A stretch of DNA of 64,000 nt from contig NZ_SZVW01000010.1 of NCBI RefSeq assembly GCF_007655005.1, positions 186,001 to 250,000 on the forward strand, given 5' to 3'. A program made the position numbers and the translations under genes. Origin of the DNA: Streptomyces tibetensis (GTDB taxonomy: Bacteria > Actinomycetota > Actinomycetes > Streptomycetales > Streptomycetaceae). Position 1 is the first letter of the stretch; each line of letters begins with the position of its first letter. Shown piece by piece: positions 26,206 to 35,117 of this stretch. The notes beneath the pieces were generated by a model that worked only from the letters and a program-made list of their open reading frames with translations, had not been told where the DNA came from and made no database searches.

Positions 26206-27447
26206 TCAGATCACTCCGTTCGTCTTGAGCAGGCGCACTTCCTCGTCGCCGAGGCCGAGTTCGCCGACGTAGACCTCTTCGTTGTGCTCGCCGAGCAGGG
26301 GTGAACTGGTCACCTCGACGGGGGAGTCGGACAGCTTGAGCGGGCTGCCGACGGTCACGAAGTCGCCGCGCTCGGGGTGCGGCACGGTGACGACCATCTC
26401 GTTGGCGACGAGCGAACGGTCCTCGATGATCTCCCGGGTGGACAGGATCGGCCCGCACGGGATGTTGTGCGCGTTGAGCCGCTCCAACACCTCCCACTTG
26501 GGCAGTGTCGAGGACCACTCCTCGATCAGCTGGAACATCTTGCCGAGCTTGGGCAGCCGCGCCTCGGGCGTCGCCCACTCGGGATCGTCGGCCAGCTCCG
26601 GCCGGCCGATGAGCTCGCTGAGCGGCTGCCAGCCGACGGGCTGCACGATGACGTACACGTAGTCGTTCGGGCCGCCCGGCGCGCACTTGACCGCCCAGCC
26701 GGGCTGGCCGCCGCCGGACGCGTTCCCGGACCTGGGAACCTCGTCGCCGAAGTCCTCGTTGGGATATTCAGCGAGCGGCCCGTGTGCCAGACGCTGCTGA
26801 TCCCGCAGCTTCACCCGGCACAGGTTGAGTACGGCGTGCTGCATGGCCACGTTGACCCGCTGCCCGCGCCCGGTGCGCTCCCGTTGGTAGAGCGCGGCGA
26901 GGATGCCCGCCACGGCGTGCACACCCGTCCCCGAGTCCCCGATCTGGGCCCCCGTCGCCAGCGGCGGCCCGTCCTCGAAGCCGGTGGTCGCCATCGACCC
27001 GCCCATGGCCTGCGCGACGACCTCGTACGCCTTGAAGTTGGTGTAGGGGCCCTCACCGAACCCCTTGATGGAGGCATAGACGATCCGTGGATTGATCTCC
27101 TGGATGCGGTCCCAGGTGAAGCCCATCCGGTCCACCGCGCCCGGGCCGAAGTTCTCGACCATGACGTCGGAGCGCCGGATCAGCTCGGTGAGGATCTCCT
27201 TGCCGCGTTCGGTCTTGGTGTTGAGGGTGATGCTCCGCTTGTTGCAGTTGAGCATCGTGAAGTAGAGGGAGTCGACGTCCGGGAGGTCACGCAGCTGCTT
27301 GCGCGTGATGTCGCCGGTCGGAGCCTCCAGCTTGACGACGTCCGCGCCGAGCCAGGCGAGCAGCTGGGTCGCCGACGGCCCGGACTGGACGTGGGTCATG
27401 TCCAGGACGCGGATGCCTTCGAGGGCCTTGGTGGAGGTAGCAGTCAT
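26206..27447 (-). CDS. frc: Formyl-CoA:oxalate CoA-transferase
   Basis: 413-aa class III (CaiB/BaiF) CoA-transferase that moves CoA from formyl-CoA to oxalate. Diagnostic features: N-terminal RVLDMTHVQSGPSATQLLAWLGADVVKLE, IGDSGTG with the catalytic Asp, and the Gly-rich loop NASGGGQPGWAVKC, which in characterised Frc guards the active site and separates it from other family III enzymes. ATG 27447 has GAGGTG six bases upstream. An in-frame GTG three codons earlier lacks that spacing. It begins 10 nt after the decarboxylase stop, an order expected for an oxc-frc operon. Confidence 0.95.
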   Translation of the reverse strand: MTATSTKALEGIRVLDMTHVQSGPSATQLLAWLGADVVKLEAPTGDITRKQLRDLPDVDSLYFTMLNCNKRSITLNTKTERGKEILTELIRRSDVMVENFGPGAVDRMGFTWDRIQEINPRIVYASIKGFGEGPYTNFKAYEVVAQAMGGSMATTGFEDGPPLATGAQIGDSGTGVHAVAGILAALYQRERTGRGQRVNVAMQHAVLNLCRVKLRDQQRLAHGPLAEYPNEDFGDEVPRSGNASGGGQPGWAVKCAPGGPNDYVYVIVQPVGWQPLSELIGRPELADDPEWATPEARLPKLGKMFQLIEEWSSTLPKWEVLERLNAHNIPCGPILSTREIIEDRSLVANEMVVTVPHPERGDFVTVGSPLKLSDSPVEVTSSPLLGEHNEEVYVGELGLGDEEVRLLKTNGVI

Positions 27448-27457
27448 CGCGGGCACC

Positions 27458-29140
27458 TCACTTGTACATGGTCTGGTTCATGGTTCCGGGGGCGTACGCG
27501 TCGGGGTCGACCCAGACGTTGATGAGCGACGGCTTGCCGGACTCGCGGGCGCGCAGCAGGGCCGGGCCGATGTCGGCGGGGTCGCGGACCTCCTCGCCGT
27601 GGCCGCCGAGCATGCGGGCGAACTCGTCGTAGCGGACGTCGCCGAGGGTGTTGCCGATCCGCTCGCGGTCCTTGCCGTACTTGGCGGCCTGGCCGTAGCG
27701 GATCTGGTTCATGGAGGAGTTGTTGCCGACGATGCCGACGAACGGGAGGTTGTAGCGGACGAGAGTCTCGAAGTCCCAGCCGGTGAGGGAGAACGCGCCG
27801 TCGCCGAAGAGCGCGACGACCTCCTTGTCGGGCCGCGCCTGCTTGGCCGCGAGCACGAAGGGGACACCGACGCCGAGCGTGCCGAGGGGACCCGGGTCCA
27901 TCCAGTGCCCGGGCGACTTGGGCTGCACGACCTGGCCGGAGAAGGTGACGATGTCGCCGCCGTCGCCGATGTAGATGGAGTCCTCGGTGAGGAAGTCGTT
28001 GATCTCGCTGACCAGACGGTAGGGGTGGATGGGCGAGGCGTCCGACTTCAGGTTGGGCAGCCGCTTCTCCAGCGCGGTCTGCTCGGCCGCCCGCAGCTCG
28101 TCCAGCCACTCCTTGCGCTTGGACGCACCGCCGTTGATGCGCCCGGAGGCCGCCTCGGTCACCGACTTCAGCACCAGCCCGGCGTCTCCCACGATGCCGA
28201 GGTCGATGTCGCGGTTCTTGCCGACCGTGCGGTAGTCGAGGTCGATCTGCACGACGGTCGCGTCCGGGGACAGGCGCTTGCCGTAGCCCATGCGGAAGTC
28301 GAAGGGCGTGCCGACGATGACGATGACGTCGGCGCCTGAAAAGGCGTACCGCCGGGAGAGCTGGAAGTGGTGCGGGTCGCCGGGCGGGAGGGTGCCGCGT
28401 CCCGCGCCGTTCATGTAGGCGGGGATGTTGAGGGTCCTGACGAGCTCGATGGCCGCCTCGGTGCCCCGGGTCGTCCAGACCTGGCTGCCGAGCAGGACGG
28501 CGGGCTTCTCGGCGTGCACCAGCAGGTCGGCGAGCTTCTCGATGGCCTCGGGGTCGCCGGCCGAGCGGGTCGAGGCGCGATAGGCGCCTTCCTGCGGCAC
28601 GCGCGCCTTGGACGCGGGCACCTTGGCGTCCAGCACGTCGCGCGGGATCTCCAGGAAGGAGGGCCCGGGCGCGCCGTGGAAGCACTCGCGGAATGCCATG
28701 GACACCATGTCCGCGGCGCGGGCCGTGTCGGGCACGGTCGCCGAGAACTTGGTGATGGGGTTCATCATGTCGACGTGCGGCAGGTCCTGCAGAGACCCCA
28801 TCTTGTGCTGGGTGAGGGCCCCCTGACCGCCGATCAGCAGCATCGGGGACTCCGCGCGGAAGGCGTTGGCCACACCGGTGACGGCGTCGGTCGTGCCCGG
28901 GCCCGCGGTGACCACCGCGCAGCCGGGCTTGCCGGTGATGCGGGCGTAACCGTCGGCGGCGTGGGCGGCGACCTGCTCGTGGCGTACGTCGACGACCTCG
29001 ATGCCCTCGTCGACGCAGCCGTCGTAGATGTCGATGATGTGGCCGCCGCACAGCGTGTAGATGCGGTCGACCCCCTCGGCCTTCAGCGCCTTGGCTACGA
29101 GATGACCACCGGAAATCAAGTCCTGGGTGTCGTCGGGCAT
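27458..29140 (-). CDS. oxc: ThDP-dependent decarboxylase, probable oxalyl-CoA decarboxylase
   Basis: 560-aa thiamine-diphosphate enzyme with three domains. The PYR domain has the activating Glu in VDVRHEQVAAHAADGYAR; the middle domain carries DVIVIVGTPFDFRMGYG; the PP domain has the ThDP motif GDGAFSLTGWDFETLVRYNLPFVGIVGNNSS. Together these fit the family that includes acetolactate synthase, 2-hydroxyacyl-CoA lyase and oxalyl-CoA decarboxylase. Assignment to oxalyl-CoA rests on co-transcription with frc and OFA transporters. I chose ATG 29140 (MPDDTQDL) because the upstream extension is not family-like. It is the first gene of the minus-strand oxalate operon, downstream of a palindromic operator. 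Confidence 0.85.
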   Translation of the reverse strand: MPDDTQDLISGGHLVAKALKAEGVDRIYTLCGGHIIDIYDGCVDEGIEVVDVRHEQVAAHAADGYARITGKPGCAVVTAGPGTTDAVTGVANAFRAESPMLLIGGQGALTQHKMGSLQDLPHVDMMNPITKFSATVPDTARAADMVSMAFRECFHGAPGPSFLEIPRDVLDAKVPASKARVPQEGAYRASTRSAGDPEAIEKLADLLVHAEKPAVLLGSQVWTTRGTEAAIELVRTLNIPAYMNGAGRGTLPPGDPHHFQLSRRYAFSGADVIVIVGTPFDFRMGYGKRLSPDATVVQIDLDYRTVGKNRDIDLGIVGDAGLVLKSVTEAASGRINGGASKRKEWLDELRAAEQTALEKRLPNLKSDASPIHPYRLVSEINDFLTEDSIYIGDGGDIVTFSGQVVQPKSPGHWMDPGPLGTLGVGVPFVLAAKQARPDKEVVALFGDGAFSLTGWDFETLVRYNLPFVGIVGNNSSMNQIRYGQAAKYGKDRERIGNTLGDVRYDEFARMLGGHGEEVRDPADIGPALLRARESGKPSLINVWVDPDAYAPGTMNQTMYK

Positions 29141-29190
29141 GGCGAAGTCCTGTCCCTTCGTAGGGGGTTGGAGCGGCTCGCGGTACATTG

Positions 29191-29214
29191 CATACAGTCG
29201 ACGAATACTGTATG
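29191..29214. promoter_or_regulatory. Operator-like palindrome in the divergent oxc / CoA-ligase promoter region
   Basis: Perfect 8-bp arms CATACAGT (29191-29198) and ACTGTATG (29207-29214) flank an 8-nt spacer. It is centred in the 142-bp gap between oxc (minus, starting at 29140) and the ligase beta-subunit gene (plus, starting at 29283). The AT-rich arms stand out from the GC-rich background. The position fits a dual operator for a repressor such as a GntR-type protein, but no regulator gene is adjacent. Confidence 0.7.
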
Positions 29215-29282
29215 AAGCTTGTTATCCCGCATCCGGTGGGTGGTGTCCAGGGGGCGTGCGGCATTTTCAGTCAGGAGCCGAA

Positions 29283-30413
29283 ATGGACCTGTACGAACAC
29301 CAGGCAAGAGAACTCTTCGAAGAACACGGCATCTTGGTGCCACGAGCCGAGGTGACCGACTCGCCCAGGACGGCGCGCGAGATCGCGCGTCGGCTCGGCG
29401 GCCGGGTCGTGGTGAAAGCCCAGGTGAAGACCGGTGGGCGCGGCAAGGCCGGCGGTGTGAGGATCGCCGCCGACCCGGCCGCCGCCGAGCTGACCGCACG
29501 TCAGATCCTTGGCATGGACATCAAGGGACACACGGTCGGCACGGTCATGCTGGCCCAACCGGTGGACATCGAGGCCGAGTTCTACGTGTCCTACGTACTC
29601 GACCGCGCGGCGGGCCGCTTCCTCGCGATCGCCTCCGCGGAAGGCGGCATGGAGATCGAGGAGGTCGCCGCCACCCGTCCCGAGGCCGTGGCGCGTGTCC
29701 CCATCGACCCCGCCGAGGGAGTCACCACCGCGAAGGCGGGCGAGATCGCCGAGGCGGCCGGGCTGCCGCAGCAGGCCGTGGACGTCCTCGTACGGCTGTG
29801 GGAGGTCCTGGTCCGCGAGGACGCCCTGCTCGTCGAAGTCAATCCCCTGGTGCGCACGAAGGAGGGCCGGATCTTGGCCCTCGACGGCAAGGTCACTCTT
29901 GACGACAACGCCCGTTTCCGTCAGGCACGCTGGGGCGCGGACGACGCGGAACACGACGACGCGCTGGAGGCGGCCGCCGCCGCGAAGGGCCTCAACTACG
30001 TCAAGCTGGACGGCGAGGTCGGCATCATCGGCAACGGCGCCGGTCTCGTCATGTCGACCCTGGACGTGGTCGCGGGATGCGGCGCGCGACCGGCCAACTT
30101 CCTCGACATCGGTGGCGGAGCTAGCGCCCGGGTCATGGCGGACGGCTTGTCGGTCATCCTCTCCGACCCGGCCGTGAAATCCGTCTTCGTCAACGTCTTC
30201 GGCGGGATCACCGCCTGCGACGCGGTCGCCGACGGCATCGTGCAGGCCCTGGAATCCGTGCGGTTGACCAAGCCGCTGGTCGTCCGGCTGGACGGCAACA
30301 ACGCGGCCCGGGGCCGGGCCATCCTCGACGAGCACGCGCATCCGCTGGTCCAGCAGGTCACCACCATGGACGGCGCCGCCGCCCGTGCCGCCGAACTCGC
30401 CACCACGGCCTGA
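29283..30413 (+). CDS. sucC2: Succinate--CoA ligase (ADP-forming) beta-subunit paralogue
   Basis: 376-aa ATP-grasp subunit. The start MDLYEHQARELFEEHGILVPRAEV, VVKAQVKTGGRGKAGGVRIA, ALLVEVNPLV, and the Gly-rich NFLDIGGGASARVMADGL and FVNVFGGITACDAVADGIV match SucC. With the alpha subunit it forms acyl-CoA + ADP + Pi. Its position, divergent from the oxalate operon across a shared palindrome, suggests a special role (for example oxalate or succinate activation, or CoA recycling) rather than the main TCA-cycle enzyme. The alpha subunit starts 14 nt downstream. Confidence 0.92.
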   Translation: MDLYEHQARELFEEHGILVPRAEVTDSPRTAREIARRLGGRVVVKAQVKTGGRGKAGGVRIAADPAAAELTARQILGMDIKGHTVGTVMLAQPVDIEAEFYVSYVLDRAAGRFLAIASAEGGMEIEEVAATRPEAVARVPIDPAEGVTTAKAGEIAEAAGLPQQAVDVLVRLWEVLVREDALLVEVNPLVRTKEGRILALDGKVTLDDNARFRQARWGADDAEHDDALEAAAAAKGLNYVKLDGEVGIIGNGAGLVMSTLDVVAGCGARPANFLDIGGGASARVMADGLSVILSDPAVKSVFVNVFGGITACDAVADGIVQALESVRLTKPLVVRLDGNNAARGRAILDEHAHPLVQQVTTMDGAAARAAELATTA

Positions 30414-30427
30414 GGAGAGGGAACGCC

Positions 30428-31306
30428 ATGGCCATCTACCTCACCAAGGAGAGCAAGGTCCTCGTCCAGGGCATGACCGGCGGCGAGGGCATGAAGCACA
30501 CCCGGCGCATGCTCGCGGCCGGCACGAACGTCGTCGGCGGCGTCAACCCGCGCAAGGCCGGCCGCACCGTCGACTTCGACGACCGAGCCGTGCCGGTCTT
30601 CGGCTCCGTCGCCGACGGCATGCGCGCCACCGGAGCGGACGTCACCGTCGTCTTCGTCCCGCCCTCCTTCGCCAAGGCGGCCGTCGTCGAAGCCGCCGAC
30701 GCCGGCATCGGCCTCGCCGTCGTCATCACCGAGGGCATCCCCGTCCACGACTCCGTCGCCTTCACCGCGTACGCCAAGGACAAGGGCACCCGCATCGTCG
30801 GCCCCAACTGCCCGGGCCTCATCACGCCCGGCCAGTCCAACGCGGGCATCATCCCGTCCGACATCACCAAGCCGGGCCGCATCGGCCTGGTCTCCAAGTC
30901 GGGCACGCTGACCTACCAGCTCATGTACGAGCTGCGCGACATCGGCTTCTCCACCTGCGTCGGCATCGGCGGCGACCCCGTCGTCGGCACCACGCACATC
31001 GACTGCCTCGCCGCCTTCCAGGACGACCCCGACACCGAACTGATCGTCCTCATCGGCGAGATCGGCGGCGACGCGGAGGAGCGCGCGGCGGCCTACATCC
31101 GCGAGCACGTCACCAAGCCCGTCGTCGGCTACATCGCCGGATTCACCGCGCCCGAGGGCAAGACGATGGGGCACGCGGGGGCGATCGTGTCCGGCTCCTC
31201 CGGCACGGCCGCCGCGAAGAAGGAGGCTTTGGAGGCGGTCGGAGTGAGCGTGGGCAGCACGCCGACCGAGACGGCGAAGCTGGTGCTCGCGCGACTCGAG
31301 CGCTGA
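30428..31306 (+). CDS. sucD2: Succinate--CoA ligase (ADP-forming) alpha-subunit paralogue
   Basis: 292-aa CoA-binding/ligase subunit. MAIYLTKESKVLVQGMTGGEGMKHTRRMLAAG, NCPGLITPGQSNAGIIPSDI, GLVSKSGTLTYQ, GIGGDPVVGTTHIDCL, GEIGGDAEERAA and the phosphohistidine motif GHAGAIVSGSSGTAAAKKEAL are all present, so it should be catalytically competent. GAGAGGGAA before the ATG is a good ribosome site. A tandem-repeat array starts 25 bases after its stop. Confidence 0.95.
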   Translation: MAIYLTKESKVLVQGMTGGEGMKHTRRMLAAGTNVVGGVNPRKAGRTVDFDDRAVPVFGSVADGMRATGADVTVVFVPPSFAKAAVVEAADAGIGLAVVITEGIPVHDSVAFTAYAKDKGTRIVGPNCPGLITPGQSNAGIIPSDITKPGRIGLVSKSGTLTYQLMYELRDIGFSTCVGIGGDPVVGTTHIDCLAAFQDDPDTELIVLIGEIGGDAEERAAAYIREHVTKPVVGYIAGFTAPEGKTMGHAGAIVSGSSGTAAAKKEALEAVGVSVGSTPTETAKLVLARLER

Positions 31307-31330
31307 CGGCCGCTCCACCGTCGCGCTCAC

Positions 31331-31796
31331 GCGGCGCGTAGGCCGCCGGCCGGTCCACGATCGCGCTCACGCGACGGAGGGCTGGTACCGCCGAGCTTGC
31401 GCGGCGCGTAGGCCGCCGGCCGGTCCACGATCGCCCTCGGGCGACGGAGGGCTGGTACCGCCGAGCTCGCGCGGCGCGTGGGCCGCCGGCCGGTCCACGA
31501 TCGCGCTCACGCGACGGAGGGCTGGTACCGCCGAGCTTGCGCGGCGCGTAGGCCGCCGGCCGGTCCACGATCGCCCTCGGGCGACGGAGGGCTGGTACCG
31601 CCGAGCTTGCGCGGCGCGTGGGCCGCCGGCCGGTCCACGAGCGCGCTCACGCGACGGAGGGCTGGTACCGCCGAGCTTGCGCGGCGCGTAGGCCGCCGGC
31701 CGGTCCACGATCGCCCTCGGGCGACGGAGGGCTGGTACCGCCGAGCTCGCGCGGCGCGTGGGCCGCCGGCCGGTCCACGATCGCGCTCACGCGACG
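31331..31796. repeat. 70-bp minisatellite, six full units and one partial
   Basis: Units start at 31331, 31401, 31471, 31541, 31611, 31681 and 31751 (the last 46 nt long). Odd units carry a cgctcacgcgac variant and even units a cctcgggcgac variant, giving a 140-bp higher-order period; two further polymorphisms (cgta/cgtg and gcttgc/gctcgc) vary. Each unit holds GGCCGCCGGCC and GGTACC dyads. The array fills most of the 560-bp gap between the ligase alpha gene and an aldehyde dehydrogenase. It has no spacers and no conserved ORF (70 is not a multiple of three). No other feature is seen in this gap. Confidence 0.97.
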
Positions 31797-31866
31797 CCAA
31801 GGCCGACACCTGGCCCACCACCGCCCTTCCCCGCCCCCGACTGTGCACCGAGAGCGGAGCAATCCC

Positions 31867-33408
31867 ATGGCACCCACCCTCACCCTCAAGACCGGCACGT
31901 CCTGGCCCGACGCGTGGCAGCGCTGCCTCGCTGTCGCTCCCGAGGCCTTCCGTGACGACCGGGTCCTCAACCTCTGGAACGGCGCTTGGCAGGAGGACGG
32001 ACGGGTCCTGCCCGCCGTCAGCCCGGTCGACGGCAGCCCTGTCGCAGGCCCGCCCCGCCTGGACGGAACCACCGCCCACCGGGCCGTGTGCGCCGCACTC
32101 GACCAGCACCGCGCCTGGCGGCACCTCCCCCTGGAGGAGCGCAGGGCCCGGGTCGCGGCCACCCTCGACGCCCTCACCGAACACCGCACGCTGCTCGCCC
32201 TCCTGCTCGTCTGGGAGATCGGCAAGCCCTGGCGCCTCGCACAGGCGGACGTCGACCGGGCCATCGACGGGGTCCGCTGGTACGTCGACGGCGTCGAACC
32301 GATGCTCGCCGGCCGCTCCCCGCTGGACGGCCCGGTGTCCAACATCGCCAGCTGGAACTACCCGATGAGCGTGCTCGTTCACGCAATGCTGGTCCAGGCA
32401 CTGGCAGGCAACGCGGTCATCGCCAAGACCCCGACCGACGGCGGTGTCGCCTGCCTGACCCTGGCCTGTGCCCTCGCCGCCCGCGAGGGAGTTCCCGTGA
32501 CCCTCGTCAGCGGCAGCGGAGGCCAGCTGTCCGAGGCGCTGGTGCGAGCGCCCGAGATCGGCTGCGTCTCCTTCGTCGGCGGCCGCGACACCGGCGCAGC
32601 CGTGGCCACAGCCGTCGCCGACCTCGGCAAACGACACGTACTCGAACAGGAGGGACTCAACACCTGGGGCTTTTGGAACCACTCGGACTGGGACACCTTC
32701 GCCGCGGTGATCCCCAAGCTCTTCGACTACGGCAAGCAGCGCTGCACGGCGTACCCGCGCTTCGTCGTCCAGCGGCACCTGTTCGACGCGTTCCTGGCGG
32801 CGTACCTCCCGGCGGTGCGCACACTCAGGGTCGGGCATCCGCTCGCCGTGGAGCAGTCTGACGACCCGTATCCGGAGCTGGACTTCGGGCCGGTGATCAA
32901 CGCGGCCAAGGCGAAGGAGCTGCAGGACCAGGTCGCCGTGGCGATCGAACGCGGCGCCGTGCCGCTGCACCGGGCCACGCCCGACGACGCCCGCTTTCTG
33001 CCCGGCCAGGACACCTCCGCCTACGTCCAGCCGGTCACGCTCCTCAACCCGCCCTCGTCCTCTCCACTGCACCACGCGGAGCCTTTCGGCCCGGTCGACA
33101 CGATCGTCCTGGTCGATACCGAGGCGGAGCTGCTGGCCGCGATGAACGCCTCCAACGGCGCGCTGGTCGCCACGCTGTCCACCGACGACCGGGCGACGTA
33201 CGAGCGGCTCGCCCCGCACATCCGCGCGTTCAAGGTCGGCCACGGCACGCCCCGCTCCCGGGGCGATCGCGACGAACTGTTCGGCGGGCTCGGCGCGTCC
33301 TGGCGCGGCGCGTTCGTCGGCGGCGACCTGCTCGTGCGGGCGGTGACACGAGGACCGCAGGGGGAGCGGCTGCCGGGCAACTTCCCGGAGTACCAGCTGC
33401 TGCCCTGA
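31867..33408 (+). CDS. Aldehyde dehydrogenase family protein
   Basis: 513 aa. The family skeleton is present: an NGAWQEDGRVLPAVSPVDGS start, a SNIASWNYPMSVLVHAMLVQALAGNAVIAKTP cofactor segment, VSFVGGRDTGAAVA, the general-base Glu in LEQEGLNTWGFWN, and catalytic Cys in YGKQRCTAYPRFVV. Several residues around the Glu and Cys differ from canonical LELGGKN and GQxC motifs, so it belongs to a divergent branch and its aldehyde is unknown. The C-terminal GTPRSRGDRDELFGGLGASWRG replaces the usual PFGG motif. The gene lies alone after the minisatellite and is convergent with a DUF2254 gene. Confidence 0.88.
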   Translation: MAPTLTLKTGTSWPDAWQRCLAVAPEAFRDDRVLNLWNGAWQEDGRVLPAVSPVDGSPVAGPPRLDGTTAHRAVCAALDQHRAWRHLPLEERRARVAATLDALTEHRTLLALLLVWEIGKPWRLAQADVDRAIDGVRWYVDGVEPMLAGRSPLDGPVSNIASWNYPMSVLVHAMLVQALAGNAVIAKTPTDGGVACLTLACALAAREGVPVTLVSGSGGQLSEALVRAPEIGCVSFVGGRDTGAAVATAVADLGKRHVLEQEGLNTWGFWNHSDWDTFAAVIPKLFDYGKQRCTAYPRFVVQRHLFDAFLAAYLPAVRTLRVGHPLAVEQSDDPYPELDFGPVINAAKAKELQDQVAVAIERGAVPLHRATPDDARFLPGQDTSAYVQPVTLLNPPSSSPLHHAEPFGPVDTIVLVDTEAELLAAMNASNGALVATLSTDDRATYERLAPHIRAFKVGHGTPRSRGDRDELFGGLGASWRGAFVGGDLLVRAVTRGPQGERLPGNFPEYQLLP

Positions 33409-33419
33409 CCCAGGGGGGC

Positions 33420-33473
33420 GCGTCCGACGCCGGTCCCCGCGGGGTTCGCGATGAGGGGGCCGGCGTCGGACGC
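33420..33473. terminator. Bidirectional stem-loop terminator
   Basis: 19-bp arms (33420-33438 and 33455-33473; one G-T style mismatch) with a 16-nt loop, 12 nt after the aldehyde dehydrogenase stop and 80 nt beyond the stop of the convergent DUF2254 gene. Confidence 0.85.
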
Positions 33474-33553
33474 CGAAGCGCTGCGACGGCCGGCAGGGGG
33501 CCTGCATGTGGGTGCGGCCCGACGTGGCGCGGCCCGGCGCTTCGAGAGGTCGT

Positions 33554-34885
33554 TCAGCCGATGCCCTGCCGGTCCGGGCGCAGGGCGAAGTCCCGGTCCG
33601 GCGGAGTCGCCGCGGCGCGATCGACCGCCTGCCGGAGCAGTTCGCGATGGCGCAGCAGCGGCTCGCGGCGCTCCGGCGGCGCGAGCAGGAGCAGGTCGTC
33701 GAGACCGGCCAGCATGCGCCGGGAGATCTGCGGGCTGCCGATGGCGCACCCCCGTGTCTCGGTGAACCCGAGGTCCACCAGCTCGGTCCAGCCGGGTACG
33801 GGCTGCACCAGCCGCACCGCACCGGCCCGGTCCCGGTGCAGGGCGGCGTCCAGCGGGCGCCGGCTCAGTGCGGCCAGGAACTGGACGACGCGGTCCAGCG
33901 CCTGGACGGCGGTCGTCGGATCGTTGATCGCGGGGGACAGGGCGCGCAGTGCGATGTCGGACAACTGCCGCAGTCCGAAACCGAGATCCTGGTGGTAGGT
34001 CCGCTCCACTCCCACCGAGATCGCGTAGCGCAGCGCCCTGCGCGGCGGGACCGGCCCGCCGTGCACCGCCAGTACGGGCATCCCGGGTACCACGAAGTCC
34101 CCGATCCGCGGGAGCAGCCGCAGCACGACCCCGTGTTTGCGCGCCACCCGCACCAAGCGTGCGATGTGCACGTCCCGCAGCACTCCCGCCCGGCCCTCGT
34201 GCGGCACCCACGCGGTCTCGCCGCCGAGGCCCGCAGTGTCCTGCCCGCCCACCGGCACGGGCATCGACGCGACCACCCGGAACGACTCCGAGGCGATCCG
34301 CGCGATCACATGGCTGATCCGCATCAGCCGCAGGGTGGCGTTCACGTACAGCACGAAGAGCAGGAGGCTCAGGGCGACCATGCAGAGGGTGAGGACCGAC
34401 TGCACCAGAGGCACCGTCGTGACGGCCCGGGGATCGTCGACGGTGTCGAAGCTCGTCAGGACCAGCAGGGTCAGCACGAAGGTCGACAGGAAGACCGCGA
34501 AGGTCGCCTTGGTGATCCGGCTGCGCACGAAGAGCCGCACCACGCGCGGGGTGAACTGCCCGCTCGCCATCTGCACGGCCACCAGCGAGATGCTGAAGAC
34601 CACACCGATGAAGGTCATCATCGCCGAGCCGACCGCGCTCACCACGGCCTTCGCGTCCTCCGCGAACCGCAGCAGCTCGCCGAGCGTCTCGTAGTCACGG
34701 TCCTGCTGGAGCGCGTCGACGATGGTGGTGTCGAGCGCCTCCGCACCGAGCCAGACCACGAAGACACCGACCATCGCCGCGGTGGGGGCGAACCAGAACG
34801 TGTCCCGCAGATGCTCCCTGAGCGGCGACAGCGCACGCGGGCGACGCCCGGGCGAAGGGCTCTGCGTAACCATCCAGTCACTCAT
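33554..34885 (-). CDS. DUF2254 family integral membrane protein
   Basis: 443 aa. About four hydrophobic helices lie in the N-terminal half (around residues 28-48, 83-108, 125-150 and 158-180), then a soluble region. Family features include a FWFAPTAAM first helix, FIGVVFSISLVAVQMASGQFTPRVVRLFVRSR and, in the cytoplasmic part, RTYHQDLGFGLRQLSDIALRALSPAINDPTTAVQALD, which is highly characteristic of DUF2254. Function is unknown; the family is widespread in actinobacteria. It is monocistronic, convergent with the aldehyde dehydrogenase, with the tRNA-Leu gene 143 bp beyond its start on the opposite strand. Confidence 0.92.
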   Translation of the reverse strand: MSDWMVTQSPSPGRRPRALSPLREHLRDTFWFAPTAAMVGVFVVWLGAEALDTTIVDALQQDRDYETLGELLRFAEDAKAVVSAVGSAMMTFIGVVFSISLVAVQMASGQFTPRVVRLFVRSRITKATFAVFLSTFVLTLLVLTSFDTVDDPRAVTTVPLVQSVLTLCMVALSLLLFVLYVNATLRLMRISHVIARIASESFRVVASMPVPVGGQDTAGLGGETAWVPHEGRAGVLRDVHIARLVRVARKHGVVLRLLPRIGDFVVPGMPVLAVHGGPVPPRRALRYAISVGVERTYHQDLGFGLRQLSDIALRALSPAINDPTTAVQALDRVVQFLAALSRRPLDAALHRDRAGAVRLVQPVPGWTELVDLGFTETRGCAIGSPQISRRMLAGLDDLLLLAPPERREPLLRHRELLRQAVDRAAATPPDRDFALRPDRQGIG

Positions 34886-35027
34886 GGTGTGACCCTAGAG
34901 GGATCGGTGCGCGAGGTCCCGGACCCCCGCCAGGCGCACGGAAACGCAGGTGAAAGGCACTCCGAAAGCTTGGTATGGTTGTCCATGTCGCCGCGGGGAA
35001 CACCCCTGGCACGGCGGCGGGCACCTG

Positions 35028-35112
35028 GTCCGGGTGGCGGAATGGCAGACGCGCTAGCTTGAGGTGCTAGTGCCCTTTATCGGGCGTGGGGGTTCAAGTC
35101 CCCCCTCGGACA
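35028..35112 (+). tRNA. tRNA-Leu (anticodon GAG)
   Basis: 85-nt class II tRNA. A 7-bp acceptor stem (GTCCGGG pairs with CTCGGAC) is followed by discriminator A at 35112; CCA is not encoded. The anticodon arm CTAGC-TTGAGGT-GCTAG gives anticodon GAG (reads CTC/CTT Leu codons). A long variable arm follows, then the T-arm GGGGG-TTCAAGT-CCCCC. No duplicated 3' end was seen nearby, so there is no sign of an element integrated here. Confidence 0.97.
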
Positions 35113-35117
35113 CAGAC

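Noticed and set aside
27458..29140. Acetolactate synthase large subunit
   Set aside because: The ThDP fold is shared, but no small subunit is present and the gene is coupled to a diagnostic formyl-CoA:oxalate CoA-transferase.
31331..31796. CRISPR array
   Set aside because: Units are contiguous with no unique spacers, longer than CRISPR repeats, and no cas genes are in the window.
31507..33822. Very long minus-strand open frame (771 codons)
   Set aside because: It runs antisense through the minisatellite and the aldehyde dehydrogenase; composition (Arg/Gly/Val/Asp-rich) is the usual high-GC shadow and no domain is seen.
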